Of a stretch of DNA of 64,000 nucleotides, positions 53,633-62,887 are shown piece by piece. The notes under the pieces are model-generated. The model ran no database searches, was not told where the DNA came from, and worked only from the letters and a program-made list of their open reading frames with translations. This stretch comes from CAITSH01 sp025356665 (GTDB taxonomy: Bacteria; Pseudomonadota; Gammaproteobacteria; Burkholderiales; SG8-39). The first letter of the stretch is position 1. Each line of letters opens with the position of its first letter. The stretch is from assembly GCA_025356665.1 (NCBI GenBank), contig JANXRV010000157.1:1-64000 (forward strand), given 5' to 3'. A program made the translations under genes and the position numbers.

Positions 53633-54487
53633 ATGACTGAAGCGCTTGTTCGTAATATTCGGATCAATTACGAAGTGATCGGGCATTCCGGGCCCTGGAT
53701 CGCCCTCACCCCGGGCAGCCGACGCGCTTATGGTGAGTTAGTTAATCTGGCCCGGGAAATCGCGGCAGCCGGGTATCGGGTTTTGCTGCATGACCGCCGT
53801 AATTGCGGTGCATCTGAAGTTGCCTTTGACGGATCCGCTTCGGAGCACGAAGTGTGGGCCGACGACCTTTATGAATTGGGGCGGCAGCTTGGTGCGGATC
53901 GTCTGGTCGTTGGCGGCTCTTCCGCAGGAGCGCGCGTTGCAATTTTGTTCGCGATAAGGCATCCCGATGCACTGCGCGGGCTTTTGCTGTGGCGTTTGAC
54001 CGGCGGCCAGGAAGCAGTCGACAAACTGGCGGAGAACTACTACGGACAATTCATCAAGCTCGCAAACAAGGGGGGCATGGCTGCCATCTGTGCAAGCGAG
54101 CACTTCAAGGAGTGCATCGCATCAAGGCCCGCCAACCACGAACGGCTGATGGCAAATGATCTGGGGCAATTTATCAAGGTCATGCGCTTTTGGCGTGAGC
54201 GTTTTCTGGAATCGGCACGGCTGCCCATTGTCGGGGCGAGCGAAGCTGATTTGAGATCCATCGTCGCACCGGCCTGCCTCATTGCCGGCAATGACGTCAT
54301 CCACACGCCGGTTACCGCCCGCAAAGCAGCCGGCCTTATCCCCGACTGCGAACTTCACGATGATGTGGTGCGCAAACGCGCGGACGACCAGTTGCTCGAG
54401 GAATGGGATCGCAAGGAGTGGCGCGATGCGGAACCGCGCATCGCGCAGATTTTCACTGCCTTTTTACAGAACAAGCAAATCCGTTAA
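53633..54487 (+). CDS. Alpha/beta hydrolase
   Basis: This 284-residue protein has the nucleophile elbow GSSAG with S97 (preceded by VVGG), LHDRRNCGASE near 52 and a C-terminal DDVVRKRADDQL. It lacks an obvious His after the last strand, so activity is not certain. GGAGTGG precedes the chosen ATG 53633; the frame continues upstream over ilvA without similarity. It is 29 bases before a cupin gene and likely in one transcript. Confidence 0.82.
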   Translation: MTEALVRNIRINYEVIGHSGPWIALTPGSRRAYGELVNLAREIAAAGYRVLLHDRRNCGASEVAFDGSASEHEVWADDLYELGRQLGADRLVVGGSSAGARVAILFAIRHPDALRGLLLWRLTGGQEAVDKLAENYYGQFIKLANKGGMAAICASEHFKECIASRPANHERLMANDLGQFIKVMRFWRERFLESARLPIVGASEADLRSIVAPACLIAGNDVIHTPVTARKAAGLIPDCELHDDVVRKRADDQLLEEWDRKEWRDAEPRIAQIFTAFLQNKQIR

Positions 54488-54516
54488 TCACGCCCCACCG
54501 ACTGAAGGAATCGAAA

Positions 54517-54996
54517 ATGAGTTTAAAAATTCGCCGCGTTGTAACCGGACATGATGAGCGGGGGCATGCAAAAATCGAAATCGACGAGATAGCAAAAAAT
54601 GTGATCTCCAACCGCCCGGGAGCGTCTTCGGCCGTCATCTGGGCGACCAAGGGATTTCCGGTAAACAATGACGGATTCGAGGATCCAACGAAATCGTCAT
54701 TCAAGACCACCGAGGAAAACGGCAGCGTATTTCGCGTTGTGCGCTACGAACCGGGCGTGACCCCGCGGAACCACCGCACCGACTCAATCGATTACGCCGT
54801 GGTGATATCCGGCGAAATTGAAATGGAACTCGATGACGGCGTAATAGCCAAACTGCAGGCCGGCGATCTTTTGGTCCAACGCGGGACCATCCACAACTGG
54901 GTCAACCGCGGCAAAGTCGACTGCGTCATCGCTTTTGTGCTGCTCAGCGGCCACCCTGTGCGCGTTGCTGGCAAGCCTTTAGATGCCATCGGCTAA
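54517..54996 (+). CDS. Cupin-domain protein
   Basis: This 159-residue single cupin has the metal motif PRNHRTDSIDYAVVISGEIEMELDDG (in parts: NHRTDSIDYAVVISGEI near 92-108) and a later HNWVNRGKVDC with a His. The His-x-D pattern departs from the classical HxHxxE, so the metal may differ. Role unknown; with the preceding hydrolase it may process an aromatic or ester. GAAGGAA is before the ATG. It is convergent with a Bug gene. Confidence 0.85.
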   Translation: MSLKIRRVVTGHDERGHAKIEIDEIAKNVISNRPGASSAVIWATKGFPVNNDGFEDPTKSSFKTTEENGSVFRVVRYEPGVTPRNHRTDSIDYAVVISGEIEMELDDGVIAKLQAGDLLVQRGTIHNWVNRGKVDCVIAFVLLSGHPVRVAGKPLDAIG

Positions 54997-55007
54997 GCGC
55001 CTTCGGG

Positions 55008-55967
55008 TCAGATCGGCTCGATTTTTGCAGCGCTAACTGCATCTTTCATGCGTCTGACTTCGTTGCGAAAAAAATCCGCGGTATCACGGGCGTTGCGGTT
55101 GTCGGGAAAATAGCCGTCGCGCTGCATGATCGCGGCAACCTCCGGCACCTGGAGGGACTCGCGAATGGCGGCATTGAGCTTTTCGACGATGGCATCGGGC
55201 GTCTTACCGGGCGCAAAGAACATACCCCATGAGCCCATTGGCTCATAGCCCGGAAGAAGGTCTTTCAATAATGGCACATCGGGCAGAGGGGCGAAGCGCT
55301 TGCTGCCGGTAAATGCCAGTGGCCGCACGCGTCCGTCCTTGATCAGACCCATCACCGATGGTGGCGTCACAAACATCACCTGCACGCTACCGCCGAGCAA
55401 GCCAGCCATGACTTCAGAGGCGCCCTTGTACGGGATGTGATCGATCAAGACGCCGGCCTTTTGGCTAAACATCTCGGTTGCCAGGTGGAGGATATTCCCG
55501 ATTCCCGGGGTGCCGTACATCATCGGCTGCTTTTTCGCATAGGCGATGAATTCGGGCACGCTTTTGACTGCAGACTTGGCGTCAACCAGCATGAGCAGGC
55601 CATCGAGGATGCCCACAGTCGCCACCGGCTTGAGATCGGCAAGCATGTCAAAGCCGAGCGTTTTATAAATATACGGTGATGGCGTAATCGATGAGCTGGA
55701 AAAAAGCAGGGTATGGCCGTCAGGGCTGGACTGCGTCAGCGCGCGCGCGGCAATCATGCCATTGGCACCCAGTCTGTTCTCTACATAAAACGATTGTCCG
55801 AGTGCAACCGACAGTTGCTGCGCAACCGTGCGCGCCTGGATATCGGGCCCGCTGCCGGCGGCAAAGCCGACAATGATCCGTACCGCGTGATTGGGATATT
55901 GCTGCGCAAAAACCGTCGAAGCGGCAAACAAGATAACGACCGCCAACATTGCCCTTACTCGGAACAT
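55008..55967 (-). CDS. Bug/TctC-family periplasmic solute-binding protein
   Basis: The protein has 319 residues, a signal peptide MFRVRAMLAVVILFAAS ending VFAQ, then YPNHAVRIIVGFAAGSGPDIQAR, NRLGANGM, PDGHTLLF, HIPYKGASEVMAGLLGGS and LPDVPLLKDLL. The loop reads AAGSGPD in place of PGGxxD, so its ligand contacts differ from the others here. AGGAGAG is before ATG 55967. Convergent with the hydrolase-cupin pair, which may share the substrate. Confidence 0.92.
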   Translation of the reverse strand: MFRVRAMLAVVILFAASTVFAQQYPNHAVRIIVGFAAGSGPDIQARTVAQQLSVALGQSFYVENRLGANGMIAARALTQSSPDGHTLLFSSSSITPSPYIYKTLGFDMLADLKPVATVGILDGLLMLVDAKSAVKSVPEFIAYAKKQPMMYGTPGIGNILHLATEMFSQKAGVLIDHIPYKGASEVMAGLLGGSVQVMFVTPPSVMGLIKDGRVRPLAFTGSKRFAPLPDVPLLKDLLPGYEPMGSWGMFFAPGKTPDAIVEKLNAAIRESLQVPEVAAIMQRDGYFPDNRNARDTADFFRNEVRRMKDAVSAAKIEPI

Positions 55968-56249
55968 TGCCCACTCTCCTTGCCGCATAAAAATTACCCG
56001 CTTTGGGCTGGCGCTTTTTTCGGCGCGCTCGAGAACACAAGGATACCCCAGTGCATCACGAACAGCCTGAACCTACATCGATTCGTTTTCGACACCGGTT
56101 TGCCGGCATGCACGCGTCGCTTGTCAAAACCCTGCAAGCGATGGACAGAAAATGTTCCTTGCGATGACGTGCCCACGCTGCGCGAATAAAGCCGGCAAGC
56201 CAGGGCCGCATCTTCACACGAGCAGCCCGTTTCACTCTATTCTCGCGTG

Positions 56250-56660
56250 ATGCTCGAATGGTTCACCCCGGAAGCCGGCCTATGGTCAATGTTTGCCGCC
56301 TCGTTCATCGCGGCCACGCTGGTTCCCCTTTCATCCGAGGCGGTACTGTTTACGCTACTCAAGCTGCATCCGGATTTACTCGTCCCGGCGATTGCCGTGG
56401 CCACTCTGGGCAACACGCTGGGGGGCATGAGCTCTTATCTGATCGGCCGTTTCATTGCGCAAAAAAAGCCGCTGAACCAACTCGCGCGCATGCGCCGCTG
56501 GGGCGCGCCGGCAATGATGCTGGCGTGGCTGCCCGTTGTCGGTGACGCGCTGTGTGTGACGGCCGGATGGCTTAAACTCAACTGGCTTGCGGTGTTGCTG
56601 TTCCAAGCGGCGGGACGTCTGGCCCGCTACTGGGCGGTAGCACAGGGCGCGAGCCTGTAA
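56250..56660 (+). CDS. YqaA-family (SNARE-associated/VTT-type) membrane protein
   Basis: This 136-residue protein has about four hydrophobic segments with LVPLSSEAVLFTLLKL near 25, ATLGNTLGGMSSYLIGRF near 52 and WLPVVGDALCVTAGWLK near 92, the DedA/VTT-like re-entrant loop pattern. Function of YqaA proteins is unknown but likely lipid or ion transport. Two codons in a row (GTG 56247, ATG 56250) could start it. A small conserved gene follows 10 bases later. Confidence 0.88.
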   Translation: MLEWFTPEAGLWSMFAASFIAATLVPLSSEAVLFTLLKLHPDLLVPAIAVATLGNTLGGMSSYLIGRFIAQKKPLNQLARMRRWGAPAMMLAWLPVVGDALCVTAGWLKLNWLAVLLFQAAGRLARYWAVAQGASL

Positions 56661-56670
56661 GGGGATACTC

Positions 56671-56922
56671 ATGGCAAAGAAACGAAGCGGAAAGGCGCTC
56701 AAAAAAGCGCAGTGGGAACGTGGCTACAAGTCACACGGCTACTGGCTGGGAAAGGAAAAACTCGGCGACGTGCGCCAATCACCCAAAGGCGAGCGGGAGG
56801 CCCGCTATCTGTGGCAGGCCGGCAATCGCGCCGGCGAATCAATGACGCTGAACGATGCCAAACGCATGGTGGAATCGCTCACCGAACAAGGCGTCAAACA
56901 ACTGGGCTTATTCGAAGACTAG
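56671..56922 (+). CDS. Hypothetical basic protein
   Basis: The protein has 83 residues, is rich in Lys, Arg and Gly in the first half (RSGKALKKAQWERGYKSHGYWLG) and ends with KQLGLFED. There is no signal peptide or known domain. AAGGGG lies about 10 bases before the ATG. Close spacing after YqaA suggests co-transcription. Its role is unknown to me. Confidence 0.7.
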   Translation: MAKKRSGKALKKAQWERGYKSHGYWLGKEKLGDVRQSPKGEREARYLWQAGNRAGESMTLNDAKRMVESLTEQGVKQLGLFED

Positions 56923-56951
56923 TCCGGGGAGCCACCGCGCCACGCGACGGT

Positions 56952-59252
56952 TCAGGCCGCCGTCAGCTTGGCGTACTCAAGGGCCAGCCACTTCATACCG
57001 TGCCGGCCAAAGTTGATTTGCACCCTCGCCTCGGCGCCGCGACCCTCGGCGCTAACGATGACGCCCGGCCCGAATTTGGCATGGGCGACATTCTGGCCAA
57101 TACGCCACGGCGAGTCGTTCGAGGCGCTCGCCATCGACCTTGCCGGGGACGCCGGCCAGGCCAGATCCCTGGCCCGATCGTGCAGCGGCATTCCCACACC
57201 AAGGCGGGGTGACAGCCACTTGAGCAACTCCGGCGGGATTTCCTCGAGAAACCGGCTCGCCACGTTGTAGCGAGTCTGCCCGTGCAGCAGCCTGGTCTGC
57301 GCGAAAGTGAGGTAAAGCCGCTGCCGCGCGCGGGTAATGGCAACGTACATCAGGCGGCGCTCTTCCTCAAGCCCGTCGTCCGTCGCGGTGCTTTGCTCGT
57401 GCGGGAACAAGCCTTCTTCCAGGCCGGTGATAAACACCGCTTGGAATTCCAGGCCCTTGGCCGAATGCACGGTCATGAGTTGCAGGGCGTCGCTGCCCTC
57501 ACCGGCCTGGTGCTCCCCGGCCTCGAGCGCGGCATGGGCGAGAAAATTCGCCAACGGGTCTATGCGCTCACGCGTCTCGACCGAAACGGGTTCGGACGCA
57601 GCGTCAAAATCAAATTCGGGCTGCGGCGCCCCCTCAGGTGCCGTCTGCGCCACAGGCGCCTGGGCGATAGTATCGACCATGATCGAAGAAAGACCCTCCT
57701 CCTGCACGAAGCCGGTCGCCGCATTAACCAGTTCGTTAAGGTTCTCAACGCGATCTGCGCCGTCTTTTTCTTTTTGGTAATGCACGCGCAGGCCACTGCG
57801 CTCGAGCATGTGCTCGACGATTTCCGGCAGCGGCAGGCCCTGCGTCTCGGTACGCAACGAATCGATCAGGCGGGTGAAAGCCGACAATACCGCGCCGGCC
57901 TTGCCATCGAGCGCCGCCACCGCCGCGTAAAGCGACCCGCCATGGGATTTGGCCGTGTCCTGCAGCAATTCGAGCGAGCGGGCACCGATGCCGCGCGTGG
58001 GGAAGTTCACCACGCGCAAAAAGGCGCCGTCATCTTCCGGGGTCGCCAGCAGGCGCAGGTAGGCGAGCGCGTGCTTGATTTCGAGACGCTCAAAAAAGCG
58101 CAGGCCACCATAGACACGATAAGGGATCCCGGCCGAAAACAGCGCATGCTCAATGATGCGCGACTGCGCGTTGGAGCGGTACAGCAAAGCCATGTCGCGC
58201 CGCGCCATGCCGTCACGGACCAGCGACTGCACCTCCTCAGCAATCCAGTGCGCCTCGTAGCCGTCGGTCTGTGCCTCATACACGCGAAGCGGTTCTCCAT
58301 GGCCGGCCGCAGTCCAGAGATTTTTCCCCAGACGTTTGCTGTTGTGCGAAATGAGCGCATTGGCGGCGTCAAGGATATGGCCGTGCGAGCGATAGTTTTG
58401 TTCCAAGCGGATGATGTTGCCGACGTTAAAGTCGCGTTCGAAGTCAGCCATGTTGCCGACGTTGGCGCCGCGAAACGCGTAAATGGACTGATCGTCGTCA
58501 CCAACGGCGAAAATCGCATTACCACCGTCCGGACGGTTTGTGCCATGGCCCGCCAGCAGCTTAAGCCAGCGATATTGCAGGCGGTTGGTGTCCTGGAACT
58601 CGTCGACAAGAATGTGGCGAAACCGCGCCTGATAATGTTCGCGCAGGATTTCATTGCGCGACAGCAACTCGAAGCAACGCAATAGCAACTCGGAGAAGTC
58701 CACCGCGCCCTCGCGCTGGCACTGCGCATCGTAGGCCGCGTACAGCTCGACAGCACGCCGGGAAAATTCGTCAAAGACCTCGACTTTATCGGCACGGTCC
58801 CCGGCCTCCTTGGCGCCGTTTATAAACCACTGCACCTGACGCGGCGGGAACTTGTCCTCATCAACATTCAGCGACTTGAGCACGCGTTTGACCGCCGAAA
58901 ACTGGTCCTGGGTGTCAAGAATCTGGAAGGTCTGCGGCAGGCCGGCATCGCGGTAATGCGCGCGCAACATGCGATTGCACAGCCCGTGGAAGGTCCCCAC
59001 CCACATGCCGCGCGTGTTGATCGGCATCATGGCCGACAAGCGCACCAGCATTTCCTTCGCCGCCTTATTGGTGAAGGTGACCGCAAGCAGGCCGTTGGGC
59101 GTGATGTTGCCGGTCTGGATCAGCCAGGCGATGCGCGTTGTCAGGACACGCGTCTTGCCAGAGCCGGCGCCCGCCAGAATGAGCGCCGACTGATTGGGCA
59201 GCGTGACAGCCGCGAGTTGCTCGGGATTTAGATTGTCGAGAAGAGGGGGCAT
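56952..59252 (-). CDS. uvrD: UvrD/Rep-family DNA helicase
   Basis: This 766-residue SF1A helicase has the Walker A AGAGSGKT at 27-34, DEFQDTN near 235, VGDDDQSIYAFRGAN near 265, EQNYRSHG and, at the C-terminus, the Tudor-like region with VAHAKFGPGVIV. Length and domains fit UvrD of betaproteobacteria (repair and replication restart). The chosen ATG 59252 starts the family similarity. Confidence 0.94.
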   Translation of the reverse strand: MPPLLDNLNPEQLAAVTLPNQSALILAGAGSGKTRVLTTRIAWLIQTGNITPNGLLAVTFTNKAAKEMLVRLSAMMPINTRGMWVGTFHGLCNRMLRAHYRDAGLPQTFQILDTQDQFSAVKRVLKSLNVDEDKFPPRQVQWFINGAKEAGDRADKVEVFDEFSRRAVELYAAYDAQCQREGAVDFSELLLRCFELLSRNEILREHYQARFRHILVDEFQDTNRLQYRWLKLLAGHGTNRPDGGNAIFAVGDDDQSIYAFRGANVGNMADFERDFNVGNIIRLEQNYRSHGHILDAANALISHNSKRLGKNLWTAAGHGEPLRVYEAQTDGYEAHWIAEEVQSLVRDGMARRDMALLYRSNAQSRIIEHALFSAGIPYRVYGGLRFFERLEIKHALAYLRLLATPEDDGAFLRVVNFPTRGIGARSLELLQDTAKSHGGSLYAAVAALDGKAGAVLSAFTRLIDSLRTETQGLPLPEIVEHMLERSGLRVHYQKEKDGADRVENLNELVNAATGFVQEEGLSSIMVDTIAQAPVAQTAPEGAPQPEFDFDAASEPVSVETRERIDPLANFLAHAALEAGEHQAGEGSDALQLMTVHSAKGLEFQAVFITGLEEGLFPHEQSTATDDGLEEERRLMYVAITRARQRLYLTFAQTRLLHGQTRYNVASRFLEEIPPELLKWLSPRLGVGMPLHDRARDLAWPASPARSMASASNDSPWRIGQNVAHAKFGPGVIVSAEGRGAEARVQINFGRHGMKWLALEYAKLTAA

Positions 59253-59387
59253 TGCTAAAAAGACTGTGAGCGCCATACAGTTATGACTGTTCACATTCTA
59301 CCGCAGCGCACCCGCGCAATCGGCGTCCAGCACACAGTAAATCACCGATTTATGCCGCACGCAATGATGCAGCCCGGGGCACCAATA

Positions 59388-59422
59388 GGCTGAAAACCCG
59401 CGCCAGCAGGGACTTTCCAGCC
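59388..59422 (+). repeat. 35-bp palindromic intergenic repeat, copy 5
   Basis: Arms GGCTGAAAACCC and GGGACTTTCCAGCC around GCGCCAGCA. It lies between divergent genes, so it cannot serve as a terminator for either neighbour. Confidence 0.75.
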
Positions 59423-59575
59423 TGTTGGGTTTGTACTTACGGCGAAGGCGAAGGGGGGCGACAAAACTCCATGCGCGGACTCAAGCCCACGATCTTGCGT
59501 TGGGCGGGCTCAATTTCACTGCACGGCTTCGGATCGGCAACACCCATTTTACCCTTCAAGCCCGCGCTGTCCCGG

Positions 59576-59605
59576 TTCAGGCAAGCGCCTCACGCAGGCT
59601 ATAAT
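59576..59605 (+). promoter_or_regulatory. Candidate leuS promoter
   Basis: The -10 element TATAAT at 59600-59605 is perfect; TTCAGG at 59576-59581 is a weak -35 with an 18-base spacer. The leader to the leuS ATG would be about 25 bases. Confidence 0.5.
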
Positions 59606-59637
59606 TACAAGCTTCAATTTACGCTGCTAAAACAACA

Positions 59638-62286
59638 ATGCATCCCCAGTACAGCCCTACCGATATTGAGCGCGACGCGCAGCAGCACTGGCGCGCCACC
59701 AACGCCTACCTCGCGGTCGAGCACGCCAAGGACAAGTCGGGAAAGGAAAAACCCAAGTATTACGCCTGCTCCATGCTGCCCTACCCCTCGGGCAAGCTGC
59801 ACATGGGCCATGTGCGCAATTACACGATCAACGATGTGATGTACCGCTACCTGCGCATGAACGGGTACAACGTACTGCAGCCCATGGGCTGGGATGCCTT
59901 CGGCCTGCCGGCGGAAAATGCGGCAATGGCCAACAAAGTGGCGCCGGCGAAGTGGACCTACGACAACATCGCGTACATGAAAAAGCAGATGCAGGCCATG
60001 GGGCTTGCCATCGACTGGTCGCGCGAAATGGCCGCCTGCGACCCGAATTACTACAAATGGAACCAGTGGCTGTTCCTGAAAATGCTGGAAAAAGGTATTG
60101 CCTACCGCAAGACACAAGTTGTGAACTGGGACCCGGTCGACCAAACCGTACTCGCCAACGAGCAAGTCATCGACGGGCGCGGCTGGCGCACCGGCGCGCC
60201 GGTGGAAAAGCGCGAAATCCCCGGCTATTACCTTGCCATCACGCAATACGCCGACGAGCTGCTCGACTCGGTCGCCAACAAGCTGCCCGGGTGGCCCGAG
60301 CGCGTGCGACTGATGCAGGAAAACTGGATAGGCAAGAGTGAAGGCGTGCGCTTTGCGTTCCCGCACCAGATCACCGGCAGCGACGGCAAACCAGTCCAGG
60401 ACGGCAGGATGTACGTGTTCACCACCCGCCCCGACACCATCATGGGCGTGACATTTTGCGCCGTCGCGGCGGAACATCCGATCGCCGAGTATGCGGCGAA
60501 AAGCAATCCACAACTCGCCGCGTTCATTGAGGAATGCAAAAAGGGCGGAACCACGGAGGCGGAGCTCGCTCTGCGGGAAAAAACCGGCATGCCGACCGGA
60601 CTGTTTGTCACGCATCCGATAAGCAATGAAAAAATCGCGGTCTGGGTAGGCAACTACGTACTGATGAGTTACGGCGACGGCGCCGTCATGGGCGTCCCGG
60701 CACACGACGAACGCGACTTCGCGTTTGCAACAAAATATCAGCTATCCATCAAACCGGTTGTCGCCCTGGCAGGAAAAACCTTTTCGATCGACGCCTGGCA
60801 GGAGTGGTACGCGAATAAACAATCGGGTACCTGCATCAATAGCGGCGGATACGACGGCTTGGACTTCAAAGCCGCGGTCAATGCGATCGCCGCTGACCTT
60901 GCGGCCAAGGGGCTGGGCGAAAAAAAGACAACCTACCGCTTGCGCGACTGGGGCATTTCGCGGCAGCGCTACTGGGGCACGCCGATCCCGATCATTCATT
61001 GCGCTGATTGCGGTGCGGTGCCAGTGCCAGAAAAAGACTTGCCGGTGGTACTGCCCGAAGATCTGATTCCCGATGGTTCCGGCAATCCCCTCGCCAAGGA
61101 CGAACGCTTTCTCAAATGCGCCTGTCCGAAGTGCGGCAAACCCGCACGACGTGAGACCGACACCATGGACACCTTTGTCGACTCATCCTGGTATTTCATG
61201 CGCTACTGCTCACCGAGCAGCGCAAACAGCATGACCGACGGCAGCGCCGATTACTGGATGCCGATGGATCAGTACATCGGCGGCATCGAACATGCGGTGC
61301 TGCACCTGTTATACGCACGCTTCTGGACCAAGGTCATGCGCGATATGGGTTTGGTCAAGTTTGATGAGCCATTCACCAAACTGCTCACGCAGGGCATGGT
61401 ACTAAATCACATCTTTTCGCGCAAAGGCAACAAGGGTGGCATCACTTACTTTGCGCCCGAGGAAGTTAAACTCACGCACGACGAGGCCGGCAAAGTATCC
61501 GGGGCAACGCTCATCGGCGATAGCCTGCCAGTCGATTACGGCGGCGTGGGTACCATGTCAAAGTCAAAGCGCAACGGCATCGACCCGCAGGCGCTGATCG
61601 ATAGCATGGGCGCCGACACCGCGCGACTGTTCGTCATGTTCACCAGCCCGCCCGAGCAGACGCTGGAATGGTCGGACTCCGGCGTAGACGGCGCATATCG
61701 TTTCCTGAAACGGGTTTGGGCCTTCGCGCAAAAACAGCAGGCCACGGTCATCGGCGCTGCCGCATGCAACGGCGCGTATGCCGAGGTCCACAAGGTCCTG
61801 CGCCGCGAGATTCACCTTGGCCTGCGCCAAGCTGACTACGATCTCAAGCGCATCCAATACAACACCGTCGTGTCGGCGACGATGAAAATGCTCAATGCGC
61901 TCGAATCGGCAAAATTGCCCGAAGGACCTGCGACCGCCGCGGTTCTGAGCGAAGGCCTGTCAATTCTGGTGCGCGTGCTTTACCCGGTGGTGCCGCATAT
62001 CGCCCATGCACTTTGGATAGAACTGGGCTTTGCCAAGAAACAGGGCGAGATTCTTGACGCCCCCTGGCCCCAGGTTGATGAGGGCGCGCTGGAACAGGAC
62101 GAGGTTGAGCTGGTTCTGCAGATCAACGGCAAACTACGCGGACATCTGCGCGCACCGCACGACGCGGACAAGGTCGCACTAGAGAAACTCGCACTGGTGC
62201 ATGAAATCGTGCTCAAGCACACCCATGGCCAAGCACCAAAGAAGGTCGTGGTCGTGCCCGGGCGGCTGATCAACGTGGTAGTGTGA
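59638..62286 (+). CDS. leuS: Leucyl-tRNA synthetase
   Basis: This 882-residue class I synthetase has the HIGH motif as HMGH (55-58) after LPYPSGKL, the editing domain with TTRPDTIMG near 261 and DERDFA, the KMSKS motif as MSKSKRNG near 640, and the C-terminal anticodon domain. All features are intact. The gene heads the leuS-lptE-holA-proA order known from beta- and gammaproteobacteria. Confidence 0.97.
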   Translation: MHPQYSPTDIERDAQQHWRATNAYLAVEHAKDKSGKEKPKYYACSMLPYPSGKLHMGHVRNYTINDVMYRYLRMNGYNVLQPMGWDAFGLPAENAAMANKVAPAKWTYDNIAYMKKQMQAMGLAIDWSREMAACDPNYYKWNQWLFLKMLEKGIAYRKTQVVNWDPVDQTVLANEQVIDGRGWRTGAPVEKREIPGYYLAITQYADELLDSVANKLPGWPERVRLMQENWIGKSEGVRFAFPHQITGSDGKPVQDGRMYVFTTRPDTIMGVTFCAVAAEHPIAEYAAKSNPQLAAFIEECKKGGTTEAELALREKTGMPTGLFVTHPISNEKIAVWVGNYVLMSYGDGAVMGVPAHDERDFAFATKYQLSIKPVVALAGKTFSIDAWQEWYANKQSGTCINSGGYDGLDFKAAVNAIAADLAAKGLGEKKTTYRLRDWGISRQRYWGTPIPIIHCADCGAVPVPEKDLPVVLPEDLIPDGSGNPLAKDERFLKCACPKCGKPARRETDTMDTFVDSSWYFMRYCSPSSANSMTDGSADYWMPMDQYIGGIEHAVLHLLYARFWTKVMRDMGLVKFDEPFTKLLTQGMVLNHIFSRKGNKGGITYFAPEEVKLTHDEAGKVSGATLIGDSLPVDYGGVGTMSKSKRNGIDPQALIDSMGADTARLFVMFTSPPEQTLEWSDSGVDGAYRFLKRVWAFAQKQQATVIGAAACNGAYAEVHKVLRREIHLGLRQADYDLKRIQYNTVVSATMKMLNALESAKLPEGPATAAVLSEGLSILVRVLYPVVPHIAHALWIELGFAKKQGEILDAPWPQVDEGALEQDEVELVLQINGKLRGHLRAPHDADKVALEKLALVHEIVLKHTHGQAPKKVVVVPGRLINVVV

Positions 62287-62314
62287 TATCAGCGCATTAG
62301 AAAAGGGTACGCGA

Positions 62315-62887
62315 ATGAAGCTCGGGAATAATGGCGCGGTTCCGGCCGCAAATTCAGGATCATCAGTGGGTTCGCGCCCGCGGAGTCTAAAACCCTTGCC
62401 GGCTGTGGTTGCGGCGATAGTTTGCTTGACGCTCGGCGCCTGCGGGTTTCAGTTACGCGGACAGGCCACGCTCCCGTTTGACACGCTTCATATCGCCTCA
62501 ACAGGCGCGATGGCCGTCGAGCTCAAGCGCAATATCGTCGCCGGCACCAATACACGCCTGGTAGACGACGCAAAACAAGCTCAGGCGATTCTGACGGTGC
62601 AGGCCGACGCGCGGGAAAAATCGATTCTCAGCCTCGATTCGGGTGGCCGGGTTCGGGAATACCAACTGCGCTATCGCTATCGCTTCCGTGTTACCGACGT
62701 AAAAGGGCTTGAGTTTGTTCCGTCCAACGAAATTCTCCTGACACGGGACATCACCTTCAATGATTCCCAGGTACTCGCCAAAGAGACGGAGGAAGGACTG
62801 CTCTACCGCGACATGCAGGCGGATATGGTGCAGCAGATCCTGCGCCGACTCTCTGCCGCCAAAGCACCGACGCCGCCGGCGGACTAG
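62315..62887 (+). CDS. lptE: LPS-assembly lipoprotein LptE
   Basis: This 190-residue outer-membrane lipoprotein works with LptD to insert LPS. Lipobox LTLGAC with the lipidated C43 is followed by GFQLRGQATLPFDTLHI, a family signature. The leader is long (43 residues before the Cys), so the true start may be a GTG near codon 18. It overlaps holA by one base (TAGTG). Confidence 0.92.
   Translation: MKLGNNGAVPAANSGSSVGSRPRSLKPLPAVVAAIVCLTLGACGFQLRGQATLPFDTLHIASTGAMAVELKRNIVAGTNTRLVDDAKQAQAILTVQADAREKSILSLDSGGRVREYQLRYRYRFRVTDVKGLEFVPSNEILLTRDITFNDSQVLAKETEEGLLYRDMQADMVQQILRRLSAAKAPTPPAD

Larger units (their letters stand above)
59253..59637. other. Divergent uvrD-leuS region, 385 bp
   Basis: No gene is seen. 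It holds the palindrome copy at 59388-59422, which makes this the only copy in a divergent gap, and the leuS promoter at 59576-59605. Confidence 0.6.
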
